Under the pieces are notes generated by a model that had not been told where the DNA came from, did no database searches, and saw only the letters and a list, made by a program, of their open reading frames with translations. This document shows, piece by piece, positions 35,961-47,616 of a stretch of 64,000 nt of DNA. The translations under genes were made by a program, and so were the position numbers. How positions within the stretch are numbered: position 1 is the first letter of the stretch; each line of letters begins with the position of its first letter. Origin of the DNA: Bathymodiolus brooksi (Eukaryota > Mollusca > Bivalvia > Mytilida > Modiolidae); the NCBI GenBank assembly GCA_963680875.1, contig OY804578.1, positions 97,183,689 to 97,247,688 of the forward strand, in the 5' to 3' direction.

Positions 35961-36235
35961 CATATATTTTTTACAACTTTATGTGATAGTTTGCCAGTGA
36001 ATTGTGGCAGGATCATATATTTTTTACAACTTTATGCGATAGTTTGCCAGTGAATTGTGGCAGGAACATATATTTTTTACAACCTTATGTGATAGTTTGC
36101 CAGTGAATTGTGGCAGGAACATATATGTTTTACAACTTTATGTGATAATGTTTGTATGTGAATTGTGACAGGAACATATAGTTGTACGATAAAGTTTGCC
36201 AGAGAGTTGCAGCAGGAACATATACTTGATAGATC
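35919..36235. repeat. 53-bp tandem array derived from a SINE body
   Basis: TACAACTTTATG starts at 35919, 35972, 36025, 36078 and 36131, an exact 53-bp spacing, followed by decayed units. The unit equals the SINE words for GTGATAAAGTTTGCCAGTGA and TGTGGCAGG plus an AT linker. Confidence 0.95.
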
Positions 36236-36435
36236 ATGCAATAGTTTGTCAATAAAATGTATTTGAAATGTATTTCTTAATCAAATTAGTTCTGCAAAGT
36301 AGAAAGATGTCGGTCGAAGATAAATTAAATTATCGTCTGGAAATCATTCACTTCAAACAGACGGACGGACGGACAAAGTGGCAACCTTATGCACCCCACA
36401 AAATATTTCAGGGAGCATAAAAATGAGGTGTTTAT

Positions 36436-36652
36436 AAAGGTTTAGGTTTATTGTGTTTAATGCCACTTTCAACAATATTTCAGCTATATATATTTCAGTT
36501 TTATTGGTGGAGGAAACCGGAGGACCCGGAGAAAACCACCGACCCGTCGCAAGTCACTGACAAACTTTATAATATTATGTTGTAACTTGTACACCTCGCC
36601 CTGATCGAGATTCGAACTCACAAGATCAGTGGTGAGAGACACTGATTGCATA
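36436..36652 (-). mobile_element. SINE family 1 copy
   Basis: Tail, body (GGAGGAAACCGGAGGACCCG) and B box (ATTCGAAC at about 36610) in reverse orientation. A preceding ACGG microsatellite (36360-36376) with a hairpin around GGGAGCATAA marks another element end. Confidence 0.85.
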
Positions 36653-36868
36653 CTCAATAAAACTTACATGGTATTGATGAAGAACGTCAGCGACATATCG
36701 CAAGTGGCCACTTTGGGACATCAGCTCTTCCCGGGACGCTCGAAGGTTTTAACCGTTAGTTACACTGATGCCCTGTCGGTCGGACCATATTCTTACCTAA
36801 TTGTGGACGCCTTTCCGCATTCAGAAGAAAATATAGACGTGTTACCCGGACCTGTATATTTGAGTTGA
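36653..36868 (+). CDS. Coding-like fragment, not recognised
   Basis: The frame from about 36660 to a TGA at 36866-36868 has balanced composition unlike the AT-rich chance frames: LGHQLFPGRSKVLTVSYTDA, then a segment ending GPYSYLIVDAFPHSEENIDV. It starts where the SINE ends, so an upstream part may have been lost. It could be a piece of a transposon or virus-like protein, or a terminal exon. No acceptor stands out. I do not assign a function. Confidence 0.35.
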   Translation, partial: LNKTYMVLMKNVSDISQVATLGHQLFPGRSKVLTVSYTDALSVGPYSYLIVDAFPHSEENIDVLPGPVYLS

Positions 36869-36928
36869 TGTCTCTTCAAGATGTTATTTATAGTGTCAGT
36901 TTTTTTAACAGACAGCCATGATGACTAA

Positions 36929-37268
36929 AGTATACGGTTCCATGTCATAAGTCCAGGACATCTTTTAGATTATACGGTTCGATGTTATAAGCCCAGTCCG
37001 TCTTTTAGATTACACGGTTCCATGTCAAAAGTCCAGTCCGTCTTTTAGAGTATACGGTTCCATGTCAAAAGTCCAGTCAGTCTGTTAGATTATACGGTTC
37101 CATGTCAAAAGTCCAGTCCGTTTTTTAGATTACACAGTTCAATGTCAAAAGTCCAGTCCGTTTTTTAGATTATACGGTTCCATGTCAAAAGTCCAGTCCG
37201 TCTGTTAGATTTTACGGTTCCATGTCAAAAGTCCAGTTCGTCTTTTAGATTATACGGTTCCGTGTCAG
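36929..37268. repeat. 40-bp minisatellite, about 8.5 units
   Basis: Units read TATACGGTTCCATGTCAAAA then GTCCAGTCCGTCTTTTAGAT, repeated at a strict 40-bp period with scattered changes. Confidence 0.95.
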
Positions 37269-37975
37269 AAATCAGGAAACAGGAAAAAATATATAAGACC
37301 TGAAGTTGTGTATCTCAGGCCCCAATTAAAAAAAAACATAAAAATTTACTCACTGGATATTTTTGTGAATTATTTTCGAATTCAATGATTTCATTGTGTT
37401 ATTGGATATATATTCATCAAGGTATATAGAGGGTAATGGATTGTTTCTTCTTCTGTCGCGTGAGGTCTAAGGTTCTTTCATTGATTAGAAAATCACTTAC
37501 TGTGTTAGAACATGTCTGTCTCTGTTTCTTTATATCTTGTTTATGTGCGTATTTCTTTCGGGGTGAGTGGCGGGGTAGACTTTTCTTCTATCTAAGTTGA
37601 AACCCCACGGACCACTCTTTTCTGACGATTATCTAAACCTGAGTTTCATTCTACATTGCCCTATATTGTTCGAATTTCAGATTTGGCTTTGCACGTATTC
37701 ATATCATACAAAATTCAAATAAATTGTACGCTATATTATGATTGAATGGTGCAATAGAAATAAAAGGGTCGATCCAATCATATATTTGGAAGCTGAAAAA
37801 GTCGACCCAATCTAACAGCACTATATCTTTACCTTTAGCTTTAACCAATTTAATTAATTAATGCAACATAAAATTACAATATTGAACAATGCATGACAGA
37901 TGATACAATGTAATTAATTACATGTAAACTGACTGTGGAACAAGTTGCTTGAACATAAATACTTGTATACCGTTT

Positions 37976-37985
37976 TATATATATG

Positions 37986-38045
<60 letters not shown>
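37976..38045. repeat. TA/GA dinucleotide microsatellite
   Basis: An AT run followed by about 20 AG units. The matching site in copy A (about 17000-17025) has only a short AT part and a C run. Confidence 0.95.
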
Positions 38046-38048
<3 letters not shown>

Positions 38049-38344
38049 CCCTTTTTCTCACGGTAACGAACATCGTTCTTATAGGTGTACGTACTGGGCA
38101 CGAACATACCTAGCATAACATAAACCCTCTTTAAAAAAATGAAGACTGAAAGTCAGTATACATTTCGACCTGGATTTTAAATTTTCATCTAGATAAAACA
38201 CATTTTAATATGTCAGTTTCCGACAATTATCAATTGTTTCTTTCCTGGGTGATGATAAAAATACCAGTTACGATGTTAGTGGAACAGGAAATAGTAAGAA
38301 CATTGGGAACAATCCTGTTTTATAATGTCTGAATATATACAAGG

Positions 38345-38599
38345 TTTGTTTTGTTTTTTGTTTGTTTGATGGTGTTTAACGCCTCTTTCAACAATATTTC
38401 AGTTATATCGTGGCGGTCAGTTTTATTGATGGAGGAAACCGGAGGACCCGGAGAAAACAACCGACCTGTCGCAAGTTACGGACAAATTTTATCACATAAT
38501 GTTGTACACCTCGCCCTAATCGAGTTTCGAACTTGCAACAGGACTGATTGTATAGGTAGTTGTAAATCCTACCATACGATCATGGCCCCTCTAATATAA
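38345..38599 (-). mobile_element. SINE family 1 with target duplication and paralogous empty site
   Basis: Flanked by ATACAAGG at 38337-38344 and 38600-38607. Copy A keeps the empty site (one ATACAAGG before AAATGAG near 17308). This fixes the insertion after the duplication. Confidence 0.95.
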
Positions 38600-39403
38600 A
38601 TACAAGGAAATGAGTAAGTGTATCACATATATATATATATATTTGTCGTATCTTTTATTTTAGTGAATATTATTTTGATTATGAGACGTTCAATTTAATG
38701 ATAAACTAATGTGATAAGCTAATATTATCCCAATTGTGTACTAATTTCAGCAAAATTTGAACGTGGTCGCTCGTTAATTAGAAATTTCGCAATAAAAACA
38801 AACATGGAAACAAACGTTATCAGCGAAAAAAAGAAAGGATTGTAAAAGTTTCGCGTTACACATGTATAATTAGTTCTTTTTTTTTTTGGTTATCTGAACT
38901 TGTTTCTGAAACCATTATTGTAGATATTATGAAATTACAGTTATTATTGTATACGTTATGATTTGAGTTGTATGAATAGTTCCTTCCATTGTTTACTGTG
39001 TAGTGATAAAAAACCAAATATATATTCTTAAATCGAATATGAGAGATAAAATATGGTTTAGTTGTGTATGTTATTATAGCGACACTTATCTGGTAGTAAT
39101 GATATTCTTGCTCCCAGTCCTTATTTAATTATTTGTTTATTGTAAATATTTGTTAAAGACCTTTGAGGTTTCCTTGGCACCCAGAGGCATATTGTTCACA
39201 TGTGTAATATAGATATTATTCTCTACAGCTTGCTTAAAATTTGGATACCAGAATTACTTTGGTGACGTTATGTGTGTATGTTAATATCCTAGAAAACTCC
39301 ATTTCTTTAATTCGGTTAGGAATAAATATTTAAAATATTGTTTTTTGTTTCCAAACCATTAGTTTCTAATTTAATGTTCTTATATTACAGAAAATGAATT
39401 GCA

Positions 39404-39446
39404 ATGAAGGAATTTCTTTTGTTGACCTCGCTGATCTTATTGCAAG
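39404..39446 (+). CDS. Receptor gene B, exon 1 (signal peptide)
   Basis: Encodes MKEFLLLTSLILLQ, ends in phase 1 at CAAG followed by GTAAGT, and has the same upstream acceptor (TATATTACAG) as copy A. Intact as far as can be seen. Confidence 0.65.
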
Positions 39447-39814
39447 GTAAGTTACATTGTCGGCAACCCATGGCTGGTCACACTCCTATAATGAAGAGTG
39501 GCGAGTAATCGGAACGTGATCAGTCGTGCGTTACCGACGATTGATAAGTTACAGAAAGTTGAATCATTATAGCAGTAAGCTTAGTTATAAAATGTAATCA
39601 TTTCAGGACCAGAAACGACATACGAACTGCTATTTTATAAAATGAAATAATTAATAAACCAGACCCTTAAATAATTTTGTAAATTTTAAATATTTCAAAT
39701 ATGGAAATTCTGACAACATATTTTTTAATTGATTTATTCTTATGAAATAATTTCAATGAATATAAGAATACCAGATCGAAGAAACAACCATGATATAATT
39801 TTTTAAGATTAGGG

Positions 39815-40258
39815 GTTATGGTGTCCGACGCGACTTTCAACAATATTTATAGAATAATGTGGTCTTGTCCAGGTAATATGCCAAAATATTACCCAGGTCT
39901 GAGAGACATATTACCCGACCCGAAGGGCATACTACCTGGACAAGACCACATTAATATCATTATTATACTGAGTGTCTAATTGTCCAGGTAATATGCCAAA
40001 ATATTACAGTACCAAATATCACTACAGAAACTTACGCGAAGTATAATAATTCAGTATAATCGTCGCGGTCTGTTTTATTGGCGGAGGAAACCGAAGTACC
40101 CGGAGAAAACCACTGAACTGTTACAAGTCAATGACAAACTTGAGTACACCTCGCCATGAGCGTGATTCGAACTCACAACGTTAGTGGTGATAGGCATTGA
40201 TTGAATAGGTAGTTGTAAATCCAACAACCATACGAGCAGGACTATGATGGCCCCTATA
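39815..40258 (-). mobile_element. SINE family 1 in receptor gene B intron, split by a hairpin insertion
   Basis: Orthologous in position to the SINE at 19990. Its tail is split near 39850 by about 190 bp absent from copy A, containing an inverted pair (AATGTGGTCTTGTCCAGGTA and its inverse ending near 39952) and a third GTCCAGGTAATATGCC. Confidence 0.8.
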
Positions 40259-40455
40259 TATTTATGTTATATCTATTTCTATTTTGTTTGAGTAATAAGT
40301 TAGTACATGTACATAGATTTGCGATTTGAAGCATAATTTTTTTTTTAAAGTTAAAATTATACACGTACACAATTGTGAGTGGGTATATAGTTATATGTTG
40401 TCATTTTTAGTCTAGTAAATACATTTTATTTTGTATTTTTTACGAACGATTCAAG

Positions 40456-40774
40456 ACGGTCTTCATGGTACCATCAGTGAAATAAAAATACAGTATATTG
40501 CTATATCGGGGACAGCTGTGCTATATATCATGTCAATACGACAAAAATCCAACTTTGCTAAGATGGCGGAAAAGGGGTTTCATCATATCCCAGGATTCAA
40601 CAATTAATCCGGCTTTTAATGGAAGTGGAAGGTTTAGAGCCACCAATCAACTACAAGACAAACAATATGAGTTACAGATATTAAACACGACAGAAGAAGA
40701 CCTTGGTGTATATGTGTGCGAAGCACAACTCAACTCATGTACTACTGAAACTAAAGTTATATTAAAACTGGCAG
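40456..40774 (+). pseudogene. Receptor gene B, exon 2 (Ig domain), frameshifted
   Basis: Paralogue of 20721-21032 with the same acceptor and donor (CTGGCAG followed by GTAAAA). Relative to copy A it has one extra codon and a 4-bp insertion of AT repeats within 40522-40529, just before the first Ig cysteine. Entering in phase 1 from exon 1, the frame is lost there and meets a stop before the second cysteine. Downstream of the shift the Ig sequence is well kept (WRKRGFIISQDSTI, DLGVYVCEAQ), so the lesion is young or the base call is wrong. Spliced use of this exon would need another entry site. Confidence 0.8.
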
Positions 40775-41358
40775 GTAAAATCATATAATTTCAGTTAGGT
40801 GAATTATAACAAAGGTTTTACGTCTCATCGCCGCTCAAAATGAAAAAAAAACAACATGATACATTAACATTCGTAAATAGTACATAAAAAATGAATTAAT
40901 AAGATCAAACACAAATGCATGAAATTAAGTAAGAGGATGAGCACATCTTATACACTAGGAGTCTAGGACAGTCCCCTATTTAAAGCTAGAGGGGTGCGCG
41001 CGACACTTGAAGGCAATAATTTATTTATATATATAACTGGAAAGGTAATATGTGTGACATGTCCTTGTAGAGGTTTTTACTCATTTGATAGTGATGTTTT
41101 TAAATACAGATAATAGAGAAATGTGCATTTTTCTTTTTTCTAAATAAAGTTATCTTTGTTTACTTAATATGTAGCGAGTGAGTCTGTGAATGATTGTTGT
41201 TTAACACCAAAAGTGAATTTCAGCAATATCTTGGCGAGAAAATGTAACTTTTGGTCAGATAATGTTGATGTCTGTTTTGTACCAGACCAACACACTTATA
41301 TTTTTAGTGCTAGTTAGTAGGCTCTGACGTACTTCTGCCCTTCATGTGGATCTTCTGT

Positions 41359-43479
41359 AATGATATAGCAGGACACAACGCGTGCCCTGCAACAATTACA
41401 AATTAAATGAACAACAAAAACACGTCTGTTGCCATTTCTAACATTTATTAAAGAGACAGATAATACATAAAACAAATCCGGACAAAGTACAAACGGAGAT
41501 AACTCTTACACAAACTTACGAGACCATACGAACAAAGTTCTACATAACATCCCGCCTCACAAAGACAATTTTTCCAAATTTTTACAATGGTCCGAATGTT
41601 TTTGTAAATAGATGAAAACGTTAAAGATACAATAAACTATAACTTTTCATAAAAATATCTGAAAAATATATAAAAAGATAACTGAGCATCCTCCACAAAA
41701 ATCTACCATCCATCGGCAATTACAATCCAGTACCGCTATGCAGAAAAACCGAGAATCTGGAATAGTCTCCCCCTTAGGACTCCATGCACGCATTACTCTC
41801 GCACAAAATTGAAGTCTGGCACCAGGTATCCACCACAGGATTTGCAATGTACGCATTGCTTCCACACAGAGACAAACATACAATATAACGATACAAAAAA
41901 AACCATGCATAACCGGATACTTTACCCAACATCCTCAGGAAAATTGTCATACATGTAGCTGAATAAAATATTGATACAGCCATCAGAGACCTTAAAAATG
42001 GTATGATATATAACTCCTGTGAAAATATCATATAAGTTTCATATCAATTAAAAAAACATACGACTATTCCCCTCTCTCTATCGTCCAGGACTCGTACAAC
42101 TCGCTCACAGTATAACAAAAAATATAAAATGGAACATATAAAATCTCCAGAAAAGAAAATATCAACCGAGGTTTTATTTATGACATACTATCACACTGCT
42201 ACAGACACACGTCGGGTATTCGGCTGCACGGAACCGGAGTTGGCACTAAGAACGCGGGCGTCGATAAGAAATCAACAAACAGGGTAGGTATATGTAAACG
42301 TTCTTTTCTTAGACATAATAATATTTTGCAATGAAATAATTTCGTACAATAAATGTGCATACATTAAAGTATTCACAGTCAAATTTTCAATGTTATAAAG
42401 TTAATAGTAAATCGGCAACACGATTGTTTTATCGACCTTTCTCAAATTTGTTTTGATTTTCGAAATTAGGTACTTATATTTTACTGCAGTGAATGCCATT
42501 TTAAAAACAAATTGGACCTTTCTCTTCCCAAAAGCTTCCTACAACTTCTGTTAAAAATTCACTTTAAAACATGCACTCAAATTTCTCATAGCCAACAGTT
42601 TATAGGCATAGGGTACGTCAGTTTTGGCCACTTAAAACCGTGGATCAACATGAAAGAATGACACTTGGAACGCCCGCTTAATAGGCCTCTCGATAAGAAA
42701 TGGATTGGCCGTGCGTAGCGAAGAACAAGCTAAAAAAAGTTCCGAAAATCTTTTCGACCAATGAAATAGCGCGAAACAAAATATGCTCGGTTGACCTCCT
42801 GAATGGGCACGAGTGGAGGAAAGTTGGATGTGTCGTCGAGAATAAACTTGAATTTCGTCAATAAATATTTGTTGTTCGTACGTATAAACTAGATAGGAAT
42901 GAAGGGAAATCATTTATGAGACGAGGACAAGCGAAGGTCCTGTTTAAAACTGGCGCGTTATTGTAAAATATCGAGTCGAAGCGAGGATTCCCTCTTCGTA
43001 TTTTGACGACTGTTTCTTACCTTTATGTATATATAAGTAAAACGGCAGCTGGACCTAGAAACAAAAGTAAGTAGAACGAGAGAGTTGTAACACGAAATGT
43101 TGTAAAATATGGATAAATGGTTCAAAGATATACTTCCAGACAAAGATCCATACCATAATCGCGGGAGGGATCAAATGAGGAAAAAGGGGGGTCCGGAATT
43201 CGAGTGCCTGTGGTCCAGATAGCCGGTTGTAGGGTGTGGTAATATAACGACTGGATTATTCGGGTTACGTAACACCCGTCAAATTAAAAGCGGGATAACT
43301 CTTGCTCAAATGTTTGCGGGAAAGAATTGCCCGATTCACTGTGGATAACTGGATTTATTCTTCATATGAATAAATCCTATTATGAACTAACGTAATTAAC
43401 ATGCTCAAAATGCTCAACATGCTCAAAATCAAAATATTGGCACGAGAAAACAAAACATATTTAAATTTATTCTATTTTA
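41359..43479. other. No gene recognised
   Basis: Sequence after the duplication breakpoint. Frames at 41647-42031 and 42632-42913 lack domains and splice context. 43240-43269 repeats a phrase from 3799-3829. Confidence 0.4.
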
Positions 43480-43753
43480 GGGACCGACCATTTAACTTGC
43501 AGGGGGGGGGGGGGGGGGTTACCGATTTTTTGTTTCGTTCAAAACATTTTTTCCGGACAACACGAGTTAGAATATTAATTTTTTTTCCTAGAATACAACA
43601 TTAGGTTATATGACAAAAACTCTGAATCAGATTTTTTTTTTTCCCTCCACCAAAATCAGAATATTTTTTTCAGCAACATTGGGAATCAGATTATTTTTTT
43701 AGCAAAAAACCATAACCCCCCCCCCCCCCCCTTCAAGTTAAATGGTCGTACCC
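43480..43753. mobile_element. MITE with TTA duplication and long G/C runs inside both ends
   Basis: The terminal repeat GGGACCGACCATTTAACTTG (right end GGGTACGACC in inverse) is flanked by TTA at 43477-43479 and 43754-43756. Each end continues into a run of about 15-17 G (C on the other side). TTA plus a GGG start fits PIF/Harbinger. Confidence 0.75.
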
Positions 43754-43756
43754 TTA

Positions 43757-44139
43757 TGAATTTTTGGCAAATAAATATGAAAAGTTAGAAGATACCAAAG
43801 AGGTATTCAGGAAGAATAAACCAAACGAAAAAGGCGAAAAAAGAGGACAAAAAATGAAACAAAACATTGACCAATACAACCGAGATAAACCGATGCGCTC
43901 CCGAGGGGTAAGCAGCTCTTGAGTAACAAATCAATCAGTATATCAGTACAATACATTCAACCAACCCATAATCGGCTTCAAGGGGTATTTTCATTTGAGG
44001 AATCTTAATAATTGCTGATATCAGATATGGTAATTTTTAATGGATAGACATTAAATATCTGTTTTCAATAACGTACATAAAACAATCACACAACTAGCAT
44101 ATTGCATTGTGTTTTCGTCTTACTTAGTGTGCAGTGGGG
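43757..44139. other. No gene recognised
   Basis: AT-rich with no supported feature. Confidence 0.35.
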
Positions 44140-44325
44140 TACCTGTAAAGTGCGAAACGAGATAGAAACGAAACCAAACCAAACCAAACGAAACGAAATC
44201 AAACAAAACCGAACGAAACGAAACGAAACGAAATGTAACGAAAAAAACGAAACGAAACGAAACGAAATGTAACGAAAAAAAAATGAAAAATTCAATATGG
44301 CATGAAGACTAAGAGGGTTTATAAT
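44140..44325 (-). repeat. CGAAA microsatellite inside a dispersed repeat
   Basis: A CGAAA pentamer tract (44150-44280) is flanked by GTACCTGTAAAGTGCG and GAAGACTAAGAGGGTTTA. The same flanks and a shorter TTTCG tract appear in opposite orientation at 51212-51335, so the microsatellite is carried by a repeat unit. Confidence 0.8.
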
Positions 44326-46437
44326 ATATTGATTATCCAAATTTAGAAGACTTAAAGGGTTCCCGGTTTTATACTATAATATGATTATCCAAATTTATTA
44401 TACCTCAGCATTTTTTTTCTATATGAAATTTTAAACAACTGATAAAATTACTACTTTCGCATACTTGATAATAATACTTAGATGACTGCTGTCGGGTCAA
44501 TAGATTCCGAACTGTTGCCGTCTGAAAAACTCCCGGACTTTTTGTAAAGTACTCCTTTCGATTGAATTTTTGATTATCACAAGGTCGCTTTCAGCCAATG
44601 GAGTGATATCTTTTCGTGGACTTTTTTTACACGATTTATTGTTACTGTACAGCCGATATGAGACAGAAAGTATAGAGCATGGACATGTTCGGTGGTTGAA
44701 ATTCTCGGATTAGACTATACTGGGGTGACATATTGGACAACCCAGCAGGTTCCAAATGCGGTGCAGAGGCCGCTTAACATTTCGGAGCACCTTGGCCTAT
44801 ACTTGGTTTTTAAAAGGTTAAAACATAAATCGTTGTTAAGGTGCAAGGCATCGCACAGTCATGTATTTTTTTCTCCTCATGGTTTGTGATTTCGTGCTAT
44901 TAAGAGCTTGTCTATGAGAAAACCATGCAAAATTTAAGATTTCGTCCAGAAGCAAGGTTGGAAAATCAGATTTATATCATATGTGTCCTGAAGGGTAACA
45001 TGTAGTGACTCCATAAATACCATCAAAAGTGCAAATGGGTCGTTCTATTTTTAGAAATAGCCATTTCTATTTTTAGAACAAATTCAAATACCAGAGTAAG
45101 CATATTCAAGTGTAAAATTGCCCATTTTGAATACCACCGTATTCTAGATTGAAGAGACAAATAATGTAGTTTTTATGTTTTAGAGGCAACTGTGACATCT
45201 TAACAACCTTTTAAAGTCAATTTAATCATTAAAGCATACAAGTTGGCATCGTGCCAACTTTCCAAATAAGGAGAGGTAAAAAGGGAATGATTTAGTATGG
45301 TGTTCCAAAAGTTAATAACTTGTAAGGTAACACCTAAATTTGTTTCTTTTTGTTATTTTTATAACAGACAGGGATAAAATATTCAGTATGTAGAAGGTTT
45401 TGCTTTGCAAATGAGTATTATAGTACTTTTTGAACAAATGAAAAGTGGTGATTTTAAAGACAAAAGTAGGAATATTTCTGACTAATAGAAGGATTTTTTC
45501 TGAAATTAATCCACCAATACTGACTGGAACTCACATATTTATATTGAATCAATTACATAAAAATACTTGATAAATAATATCTGTGTTGTAGTTGGTGCAA
45601 ATATAATAAAAGGGGTGAAAAGTGGCCGTAAGGAACTCCTTTTTCAACTACCAGAGTAAAATATTCCTATAATCACCAAAATATTCTTAATGTTATGCAC
45701 CACATATACACTTTCCTCTCTAATTATGTAAACTGGCACTTACACTGCATTAGTTTTAGTCTTAATTAACAAATTATTACAAAATTTAAACAAAACATCA
45801 CTAGAATACCCTTCATAGTGCCCCATTTTTTTACTTAGTTACCTCCCCTAAAATACTCTTCAATGTTTACATTGGAAATGCATCCTTGAATGAAAGGCGG
45901 TAAATATGTCATTCCTGATGACCAAGGTTGGCTTAAATGTGCTTTTTAGTATAAATCAGAGTGTGTCCCATCACAACATTATGCTTCTACTGCCATATGT
46001 GTCCCAGTTGTCCGATGTAACAAACCAACTCAAAGACATTTCACTCATTCTAATGAAATGTGGCCAAAGTAGTGTTTTTCGTGTCGCATATAATGATGGG
46101 CGATTAAAAATTATCTTGAGTGTACCAGGTGGCGAAAATTCGATTTGCTCTTCAATGGGATGTTCAATTGACAATTTAAAAAAATTGGACTACCTTACGG
46201 CATTGTTAAGGGCTGATTTTCAGGATGTTAAATTTCAGTTGTGTACGAAAACGTCATGTCGCTTGCAAAGATGTCACTATTAGATGCTTTATTTTAATTT
46301 GCCTTGTGATGAAGACGATTAACATTCAACAACGTTTTATGCTCAAAGGTGTTAGGAATGTATTGCACAATTATGTTTGTATGAGTTACTAAATAGGCTT
46401 GATATCACAATATAACTTAAGTGTCGCAAAAATGCTC
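44326..46437. other. No gene recognised
   Basis: Includes frames at 44692-44889 and 45906-46283 (125 aa, Cys-containing end), neither with a known domain. The latter lies next to the CTAACTTCCGTAAC motif field and could be part of that element. Confidence 0.35.
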
Positions 46438-47434
46438 CTAACTTCCGTAACACTTTCAAAATTAATTGTTGAGAAATCATACCAAGCAGCTGAATTTAAA
46501 CATTTCTAGCAATGGAAACAGAATAGCTCAATTCCCTGACCAAGCATTTATCGAATTAATTACTCCAAACGGTTTCGAACAAGACATGCAAATCTTAAAA
46601 TTTTCGAATGTCTCCTTTAAGAGACTAACTTCCATAACGGAATATTTAGCCATTTTGGTCCGATCTACCGCTCCCATCCTAGAACTACAAATAAAGCAGA
46701 ATAAAATCTTTAAATATTTGAATTAGGGGTGAGTACATATTACGGGAATTGCAAACTACAGTTTCTTTTTATTGCCTATACTAACTTCCGTAACAGTTTT
46801 TTTCGCGGAATTCCTCATCTTTCCGGAAACCGAATACACTAAACTTTTTAGTTTTTCATACATCACCGGATGTTGTTCTCTGGAAAAGCAGACAGCTTTT
46901 TAGATAATCCTCAATGAAAACGGAGACATTAGAAAGAAAACCAAGGTAAGTTTTATTTGATGATGGAATATATATAATATTTTCATTATTAATATACCGT
47001 AGTATAAAAAGTATTTAGTTTTAATAAATTCATACAGTTACCAAAACGTACCACGTTTCGTCTGCTCAGTTACCGGTGAAATGTGAACTTATTTAGTCCC
47101 GGGAAAATTTTGACCGGGCCGTTACGGAAGTTAGCCAATAAATTTATGTCTTCCATTTGAGCATGGAACAGAAGTTTTCTTCAGTTAAAACACTTTTAGC
47201 AACGTTTTGAGATGCATCATGACCAAATCCTGAACAGAAGTAGTAAATATACTGTGAAACTCTTACCTGAACTATGAAAAAAAAAAGACAACACATTAAA
47301 AAAACAACAACAAAAATAAAAACAATTTTCTCTTGAATGGATTTTTTAATGCCAGATAGCCTGATGCTTTTGTGAGGAGCATGCTTGCTGTTACAGTAAC
47401 TGCAATTCCTTCTGAACGTACACGTAGCCCGTTA

Positions 47435-47600
47435 GTTACAACTATTTCCTTCATGGTATCTTTATCCTGAGTATACGTACCCGGAGAGAACCACCGACCA
47501 TGGGCAAGCAACTGGTAAACTTTATCACTTGCGGCTGCGAGTCGAGTGCACCTTTTTTTTATTTACACAGCCGGGCACGAACCCACGCCGTGATAGGTGA
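47435..47600 (-). mobile_element. SINE family 2, truncated
   Basis: Shares GAACCACCGACCATGGGCAA and CTTGCGGCTGCGAGTCGAGT with the full copy at 53789. The tRNA-like head is partly lost next to the ORF start at 47617. Confidence 0.8.
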
Positions 47601-47616
47601 TAGGCTTGTATGAGTT

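Larger units (their letters stand above)
37664..41358 (+). repeat. Segmental duplication, copy B
   Basis: Collinear with 16674-21867. It differs by loss of LINE and tRNA-like SINE sequence, a new SINE at 38345, a hairpin insertion at about 39850-40045, an expanded TA/GA microsatellite, and a 4-bp frameshift in the Ig exon. Confidence 0.9.

Noticed and set aside
35919..36235. Possible CRISPR array because of regular spacing
   Set aside because: The units are contiguous 53-bp tandem repeats with no unique spacers and derive from a SINE.
45906..46283. 125-aa plus-strand frame
   Set aside because: No domain and no splice context. Only its position beside the CTAACTTCCGTAAC field is of note.
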